Assembly: GCF_023973165.1 (NCBI RefSeq)
Contig: NZ_CP099547.1
Coordinates: forward strand, 1,364,001-1,428,000
From: Arcanobacterium pinnipediorum
Lineage (GTDB): Bacteria; Actinomycetota; Actinomycetes; Actinomycetales; Actinomycetaceae
Length of the DNA stretch: 64,000 nt
Direction: 5' to 3'
The notes under the pieces are model-generated. The model was not told the DNA's origin. It saw only the letters and a program-made list of their open reading frames with translations, and did no database searches. The translations under genes were made by a program, and so were the position numbers. Below, piece by piece: positions 63,273 to 64,000 of the stretch; position 1 is the first letter of the stretch, and every line of letters starts with the position of its first letter.

Positions 63273-63456
63273 TTCTTGGTTAGTTCTGTACTAAGAACAA
63301 AATTCTCTATCGTGCTCGTATAGAGCCAATGAGCATTTATGCCATCGACTCGGCAACATCATTGACCAACCTCGATTCAAGTAAACACCGGAAAAGCTGT
63401 ATTGACGCAAAGAACTCTTATTCACCCGTTCACTCTGATACGGCAATTAGCGATAG
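63273..63456. other. Non-coding stretch before the AbiEi operator
   Basis: Together with 63165-63245 this gives over 300 bases without a gene between katA and the abiEi-like gene. Apart from the terminator I see no reading frame, RNA gene or repeat in it. TTAGCG (63447) and TATAAC (63470), 17 bases apart, could be a weak promoter whose -10 lies inside the following palindrome. Confidence 0.5.
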
Positions 63457-63485
63457 TCAATTGTAGGTTTATAACCTACAATTGA
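63457..63485. promoter_or_regulatory. Palindromic operator before the abiEi-like gene
   Basis: Perfect 13-bp arms TCAATTGTAGGTT (63457-63469) and AACCTACAATTGA (63473-63485) around TAT, ending 19 bases before the start codon. AbiEi antitoxins are known to repress their own operons by binding inverted repeats, so this is the likely operator. A possible -10 (TATAAC) overlaps it. Confidence 0.7.
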
Positions 63486-63504
63486 AACACGAAAAGGAAT
63501 GGCC

Positions 63505-64000
63505 ATGCTGAATCCATCGCTCATCTGGCAGAATCAGAAGGCGTATTTACTACCGCCCAAGCTAGGCGTTTAGGAATCCCCCGCGATGCTTTACATGATG
63601 CGTTTTCGTCTGGCCGCGTAGAAAGAATCATGCATGGTGCGTATCGCTTAGTTGGCTCTGGCGCTTCCTATACTGATGAGCTAGTCGCATTGTGGAAACT
63701 CACCGCCCCAAAGCAGTTTACTCACGAACATATTCAGCCCGGTAACTGGGATGGCGTTACTGCGGGCGGAGCTACCGCTGCGTCTTTGCTCGAGATTAGC
63801 GACTTTCACCTATCACCGTATCGACTCTACGCACCTAAAAGGATAAATTCACGAAACCCGAGTGCTAGTTTCGCTCTGCGAATCATTCAGCGCGATGAGG
63901 TCGTCTTTATTCACGGCTTACTGGTAACGCGACCTGAGCGCACCGTTTCCGATCTCGTAATTGACGACGAAGATCTCTCGCTGATCGCAGATGTACTACG
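63505..64000 (+). pseudogene. AbiEi-family antitoxin gene, frameshifted at the start and cut by the window edge
   Basis: AAGGA stands 6 bases before ATG 63505, but that frame stops at 63571-63573 after 22 codons. The frame one base over is open from 63486 to the right edge and encodes the real protein: ESIAHLAESEGVFTTAQARRLG, a winged helix-turn-helix, then RVERIMHGAYRLVG (the family hallmark) and PERTVSDLVIDDEDL. No ATG, GTG or TTG lies in that frame before the helix-turn-helix. One base appears to be missing between 63507 and 63510. AbiEi is the antitoxin and repressor of type IV (AbiE) toxin-antitoxin pairs; the toxin gene would lie to the right. It may be a decayed gene, a phase switch or a sequencing error. 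Confidence 0.75.

Overview
The window is a chromosomal segment of an actinobacterium, most likely a member of the Actinomycetaceae close to Arcanobacterium or Trueperella. This rests on an AdnA/AdnB-type helicase-nuclease pair, on small families found almost only in Actinobacteria (DUF3107, DUF3117, DUF3017, DUF6350, PspC-type histidine kinase), on GTG/TTG starts, on several apparently leaderless genes, and on a base composition near half G+C by eye. The genus is an inference. Coding density is high. I see no rRNA, tRNA, insertion sequence, prophage or CRISPR array.

Layout. 1-5.9 kb (minus): adnB (cut by the left edge) and adnA, for double-strand-break resection. 6-15.7 kb: DUF808 membrane protein, DUF3107, DEAD-box helicase, MarC and PHP proteins, Xaa-Pro aminopeptidase, then a tight run of MgtE_N/CBS protein, DUF1003, Mrp ATPase and O-methyltransferase. 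15.7-27.5 kb: a nucleoside uptake and breakdown island. It has purine nucleoside phosphorylase and a phosphosugar mutase on plus. Converging on them is a minus-strand operon: BMP lipoprotein, ABC ATPase, two permeases, cdd, deoA, an unnamed papain/C39-like protein, deoC. 27.7-33.4 kb: mannose-1-phosphate guanylyltransferase, YihY/BrkB, exonuclease III, folD, glyA. 33.5-39.8 kb: a hexapeptide acetyltransferase, an AT-rich unrecognised membrane protein, a PspC-type two-component system with a divergent PspC membrane operon, and a YchJ-like protein. 39.9-47.6 kb: central carbon genes mdh, pgi, a secreted GH13-like lipoprotein that has lost active-site residues, and a tandem-domain phosphofructokinase. 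47.6-53 kb: DUF3017, DUF6350, an MFS exporter, sucD and sucC. 53-63.2 kb: an OatA-like acyltransferase, pcrA, an MFS-MerR efflux operon, another MFS carrier and a catalase. 63.3-64 kb: a palindrome followed by an AbiEi-type antitoxin gene whose first codons are out of frame; it runs off the right edge.

How the genes fit together. The clearest physiology is salvage. Nucleosides are bound by the BMP lipoprotein, imported by the ABC transporter, split by PNP, DeoA and Cdd, and the pentose phosphate is fed to glycolysis by a mutase and DeoC. glyA-folD, mdh-DUF3017 and sucCD-DUF6350 are pieces of a neighbourhood that in other actinobacteria also carries purN and purH. Here DUF6350 and DUF3017 overlap directly with no pur genes between, which suggests reduced de novo purine synthesis and fits the nucleoside importer.

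The items most worth a second look are the C39-like protein inside the deo operon, the GH13 pseudoenzyme, the AT-rich orphan membrane protein, the frameshifted AbiEi gene with its operator, the MerR-type promoter, and a strongly over-represented 9-mer (GACGACGTC).
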